Of a stretch of 64,000 nt of DNA, positions 61,123-64,000 are shown one piece after another. This DNA comes from Deltaproteobacteria bacterium. GTDB taxonomy: Bacteria > Myxococcota_A > UBA796 > SXON01. The stretch spans positions 1 through 64,000 of the forward strand of contig CANKTH010000006.1 of assembly GCA_947486185.1 (NCBI GenBank), written 5' to 3'. The translations under genes were made by a program, and so were the position numbers. Position 1 is the first letter of the stretch, and the number at the start of each line of letters is the position of its first letter. The notes below the pieces were generated by a model. The model was not told the DNA's origin, searched no databases, and saw only the letters and a list, made by a program, of their open reading frames with translations.

Positions 61123-61679
61123 TCAGCGAGGAGCGACCGGATCCCGTCGTGTAAGGAGGCGAGATCGGGCTCTTTCGGATCGGGGAAAGCTCTTATGGTT
61201 CCTTGTTTGCCTACAAGTACGAAGCGCTCGCCGTGCATCACCGAGTCGGGCGAGCCCGGCGGGAGCCGCTCCATCAGCTGTTTCATGCCCCCCACCACCA
61301 CCGTCCGCACTTCGGCCGGGGGGCCAGTGAGGAAGCTCCAACGTGCGGGATCCGCCCCCAAGCCCTGGCTGTAACGGAGCAGGACCTCGGGCGTGTCGGT
61401 CTCGGGGTCGACGGTGAACGAGACGAAACGGAGGCCCGGCTCGTGTGCCCAGACCCGTACAACGTCCGCCATGGTCGCGCTCAGGCGGGGACAGACGCTC
61501 CCGCAGGAGGTGAAGATGAAGTTGGCGACCCAGACCGAGCCGAGGAGCTGATCCCGACCCAGGCCGGCGCCTGTCTGATCCACCAGGGAGAAGGCGGGTA
61601 CTTCGCCGAAGTCAGGCAGAACAGGCTGCCCTGCACACGCCGAGAGGACGAGCAACGACGCGAAGCATCTCGCGCTCAT
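61119..61679 (-). CDS. SCO1/SenC copper-chaperone lipoprotein
   Basis: 186 residues. Lipobox LSAC (Cys15). Thioredoxin fold with the SCO copper site: C59 and C63 in FTSCGSVCPR and H149 in DSVMHGERF; PETDTPEVLLRY follows the typical SCO loop. It delivers copper to the CuA centre of cytochrome oxidase or handles thiol redox in the periplasm. No oxidase gene is in the window. It overlaps both neighbours by four bases (ATGA at each junction). Confidence 0.9.
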   Translation of the reverse strand: MSARCFASLLVLSACAGQPVLPDFGEVPAFSLVDQTGAGLGRDQLLGSVWVANFIFTSCGSVCPRLSATMADVVRVWAHEPGLRFVSFTVDPETDTPEVLLRYSQGLGADPARWSFLTGPPAEVRTVVVGGMKQLMERLPPGSPDSVMHGERFVLVGKQGTIRAFPDPKEPDLASLHDGIRSLLAE

Positions 61680-62908
61680 TGTGCGGCCTTATCCAATCGT
61701 TCAATCGCCTTTTTGGCCGCTTCGTTGTTGCTTGTCTTGATCGCCAGCTCAAAGTAGGAGCGCGCTTTGACCGGATCCTTCTGACGGACGTACAGGGCGC
61801 CCAGTCGGTAATAAGCCTGGCCCTTGTATTCTTTCTCGACGTCCTTGTAGCCCGTATAGGTCTCGTACTCTTTCTGAGCCTCGGCGTAGCGCCCTAGCCG
61901 GGCGAGCACCACACCCCGGTGGTAGTGCGTGCGTTGGTTGGTCGGCGCGTCAACCAGGATCTCGTCGTAGATGCGGAGCGCATCCTCATAACGGCGGGTT
62001 GAGGTGTAGATCCGGCCGAGAGTGAGGTTGTTGATGACATTGTCGGGGTAGGAGAGTCGGGCGTACAAAGCACGGTCGAGGGCGCGACGCATGTCCCGCT
62101 CCTCGATGTAGGCGTACGCCAGGGACAACGACGCGCCCGGCCCGACAAAGACCGCCTCTTTCTCGGCCTCCTTCATCAACACGATGCCTTCGGCGCGGCG
62201 GTCCTCGAAGTCGGGCAGCGCTTTGGACTGTTTGGTGACGACGCTCCGCCAATAGAAGTACATGCCGTCGCCCAGCTTGATGTCCGAAAAGGTGGGCGCG
62301 AGCTTTCGAGAGGCGTCGAGGTACTTCATAGCGTCCAACGCCTTGTTGAGCGCCGGCAGGTAGTTCGAACGGCGCAGATCGTGGATAGCGTCGATCGCGT
62401 GGATGCCCGCACCAAAGAAGTTCTCCAACGCGTCCGTGCCCGGCTCGGCGAGCCCCTTCTTGAGCTGGTCCTTGGTGAGCTTGGATGCGTTGAGGTACTG
62501 CTTCTCGTAGCGGAAGTCGTAGTTCTCGAACATCAACGCCTGGTAGATGAGCGCCTCTCCGAGCGGGCCGATCCCGAGGGTAGGATACTTTCCCGACAGC
62601 GTCTCCAACAGACGTTTTGCCTCTTTGTATTTCCTCACGTAGATGAGCTGGGTGGCGCTGCGGCAGGCGTCGACTACGTCCGGCGGCATACCAAGCTGCT
62701 CCGCCGCGGAGTAAGAGAGCTGGTTGTAGGGACGATTGTAGAAGGCCTCAATCGCCTCGTCAGAGGCGTCCCCGGTCGCCGAGGTGGGTGGGGTGCCGGT
62801 GGCGCCTCCGAGGCTGTTCTCCGTCAAGTCGTCGGCGTCTTCGTCCTCTGCGTGCACGGGGCCCGCCCACAACAAGAGGAGCAGGAAGGTAAAGGACCAG
62901 CGGATCAT
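61676..62908 (-). CDS. Exported tetratricopeptide-repeat protein
   Basis: 410 residues. Signal peptide (MIRWSFTFLLLLLWAGPVHA), an acidic stretch, then a helical N-terminal domain (about 60-200) and at least four TPR-like helix pairs (about 255-400; GRIYTSTRRYEDALRIYDEI; AYYRLGALYVRQKDPVKARSYF). Likely a periplasmic scaffold for protein complexes. ATG 62908 overlaps the gshB stop (ATGA) and opens the signal peptide; the much longer upstream frame is shadow within gshB. Partner unknown. Confidence 0.8.
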   Translation of the reverse strand: MIRWSFTFLLLLLWAGPVHAEDEDADDLTENSLGGATGTPPTSATGDASDEAIEAFYNRPYNQLSYSAAEQLGMPPDVVDACRSATQLIYVRKYKEAKRLLETLSGKYPTLGIGPLGEALIYQALMFENYDFRYEKQYLNASKLTKDQLKKGLAEPGTDALENFFGAGIHAIDAIHDLRRSNYLPALNKALDAMKYLDASRKLAPTFSDIKLGDGMYFYWRSVVTKQSKALPDFEDRRAEGIVLMKEAEKEAVFVGPGASLSLAYAYIEERDMRRALDRALYARLSYPDNVINNLTLGRIYTSTRRYEDALRIYDEILVDAPTNQRTHYHRGVVLARLGRYAEAQKEYETYTGYKDVEKEYKGQAYYRLGALYVRQKDPVKARSYFELAIKTSNNEAAKKAIERLDKAAQ

Positions 62909-63849
62909 CGAGACTCCTGCCGCCGAGCGTAGCGTCGCGCCACCGCGTCGGCCACGAGGGCCTCGATCCGTACGCCCGACAGTCGCGCCACCTCCTGGAT
63001 CCCCGTCGGGCTGGTGACGTTGATTTCCGTGAGCCAACCCCCGATCACGTCGATGCCGACGAACACAAAACCCTCGTCGCGTAAAACCGGACCGATCCGC
63101 GCGCAGATCTCGTGGTCGCGCTCGGACAGCTCCGTCGCGGCCACCCGCGCGCCCGCGTGCATGTTCCCGCGGTGATCGGACGCGCCGGGCACCCGGAGGA
63201 TCGCGCCGACTGGCTCGCCATCGACCAGGATGATCCTCTTGTCTCCGCCAACGATCTCGGGGAGGTACCGCTGGGCGATGATCGCGTGGCGGCCCTCGCC
63301 GGTCAGGAGCTCGATCATCGAGCGCAGGTTTCGGTCGCCCTTCTCGGTTACCAGCACCCCGCGGCCGCCGTTCCCGTCCCACGGCTTGAGCACGGCCCGG
63401 CCCACCCGCTCCACGAAGGCCGAAATCCGTGGGATATCGCGGCTGATCAGCGTCTCCGGGGTGAGGTCGGAGTACTGGAAGGCGAAGAGCTTCTCGTTGC
63501 GGCTCCGAAGCCCCGCCGACGCGTTGACGATCAGCGTAGACGGCGGCGCGAGGTCGAAGAGGTAGGTGGAGAAGATATAGTGCATGTCGAAGGGAGGATC
63601 CTTTCGCATCCACACCACGTCGAAGTCGGACAGCGGCCGGTCGGAAGTGACCCCCGTCGTGAAGCCCTCGCCGTGGGCCTCGACCGCCTGGGCTTCGGCC
63701 CAAGCCATCGCGCCGGTCGCGTACATCCGGTCCGGCACGCACCACCAGCTCGGCCAACCCCGAGCCGTCCACTCGCGCATCAACATCCAGGTGGAGTCCC
63801 CGCGGAGGTTGAGGCTCGTCAGGGGGTCCATCACAAAAAGGGTACGCAT
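62905..63849 (-). CDS. gshB: Glutathione synthetase
   Basis: 314 residues, the normal length for bacterial GshB. N-terminal substrate-binding motif MDPLTSLNLRGDST, VWMRKDPPFDMHYIFSTYLFD, then the ATP-grasp domain with VLKPWDGNGGRGV and the end motif EINVTSPTGIQE. It joins gamma-glutamylcysteine to glycine using ATP. ATG 63849 starts the conserved sequence; an earlier in-frame start lies inside mnmE. It follows mnmE by 13 nt and overlaps the TPR gene by four bases. Confidence 0.93.
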   Translation of the reverse strand: MRTLFVMDPLTSLNLRGDSTWMLMREWTARGWPSWWCVPDRMYATGAMAWAEAQAVEAHGEGFTTGVTSDRPLSDFDVVWMRKDPPFDMHYIFSTYLFDLAPPSTLIVNASAGLRSRNEKLFAFQYSDLTPETLISRDIPRISAFVERVGRAVLKPWDGNGGRGVLVTEKGDRNLRSMIELLTGEGRHAIIAQRYLPEIVGGDKRIILVDGEPVGAILRVPGASDHRGNMHAGARVAATELSERDHEICARIGPVLRDEGFVFVGIDVIGGWLTEINVTSPTGIQEVARLSGVRIEALVADAVARRYARRQESR

Positions 63850-63862
63850 CAACGCTCCAAAT

Positions 63863-64000
63863 CTACTTGCCCACGCAGAAGCGGGCAAAGAGCCGGTCCA
63901 GGGTGTCCTCCCGACTATCCCGGCCGAGCACCGCGCCAAGCTCGCCGATCGCATCGCACACCAGCTCCCCCGCCACCGCGGGACCCGCCAGCCCGAGCGC
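63863..64000 (-). CDS. mnmE: MnmE tRNA modification GTPase, C-terminal 45 residues
   Basis: The frame runs in from the right edge and ends at TAG 63863-63865. The last residues, DTLDRLFARFCVGK, are the conserved MnmE end; the Cys of the final FC(I/V)GK motif is part of its tRNA-modification site. MnmE with MnmG adds a (carboxymethyl)aminomethyl group to U34 of tRNAs. The 5' part, including the GTPase domain, is outside the window. It heads the operon with gshB, TPR, SCO and GT-C genes. Confidence 0.92.
   Translation of the reverse strand, partial: ALGLAGPAVAGELVCDAIGELGAVLGRDSREDTLDRLFARFCVGK

Overview
The window is GC-rich, densely coded bacterial chromosome; no gap between genes exceeds about 260 bases and no tRNA, rRNA, insertion sequence or CRISPR array was seen. 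The gene content fits a Myxococcota-like (deltaproteobacterial) organism: a sensor Ser/Thr kinase, many lipoproteins, calcium-type repeat proteins (MopE-like and thrombospondin type 3), CotH, OmpA, an alpha-2-macroglobulin/PBP1C pair, PilT-type motors and a C-terminal Cys/hydrophobic/Arg tail resembling MYXO-CTERM. This placement is inferred from content, not from a phylogenetic marker.

Layout. 1-3050: edge of a lipid or secondary-metabolite cluster (unknown 3' fragment, type II thioesterase, FabZ-like dehydratase), then two ferredoxin genes. 3225-8366: B12-type radical SAM enzyme with an ICMT-like methyltransferase, a lipoprotein, a GT2 glycosyltransferase and an MBOAT acyltransferase. 8397-16075: a 1293-residue internally duplicated membrane protein, a small P-loop ATPase, a transmembrane Ser/Thr kinase with a Cache-like sensor, and a secreted protein. 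16035-18080: a Tgt-MnmC fusion for tRNA wobble modification. 18130-22390: an overlapping three-gene operon (annexin-repeat protein, small protein, CotH-kinase lipoprotein) behind an inverted-repeat operator. 22541-26079: an operon holding a MobB/degenerate-MobA fusion and three unknown proteins. 26249-37853: secreted proteins (clan-A glycosidase-like, DUF4331, MopE-like, a His-motif repeat lipoprotein, TlpA-like) and the GTPase RbgA/YlqF. 37926-50080: a tandem PilT fusion, A2M with PBP1C, and a DUF47/PiT phosphate pair. 50103-59580: sulfite-oxidase-like molybdoenzyme, TSP3 protein with OmpA, a Thr-type alkaline-phosphatase-superfamily lipoprotein, a vWA lipoprotein and an SGNH hydrolase. 59596-64000: an overlapping operon, mnmE (3' end)-gshB-TPR-SCO-GT-C.

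The genes link in several ways. MnmE, cut by the right edge, makes the type of U34 precursor that the MnmC domain of the Tgt fusion would finish. MobB could serve the sulfite-oxidase-like enzyme. The envelope set (A2M, PBP1C, OmpA, TSP3, SGNH, MBOAT, GT2, GT-C) suggests heavy investment in surface polymers and calcium-dependent surface proteins.

The least familiar unit is the annexin-CotH operon. Next are the Tgt-MnmC and PilT-PilT fusions, the duplicated 1293-residue protein, and repeated -10-like TANNNT boxes placed 5-8 nt before start codons, which suggest leaderless transcripts. All function calls come from motif reading; no database search was possible.
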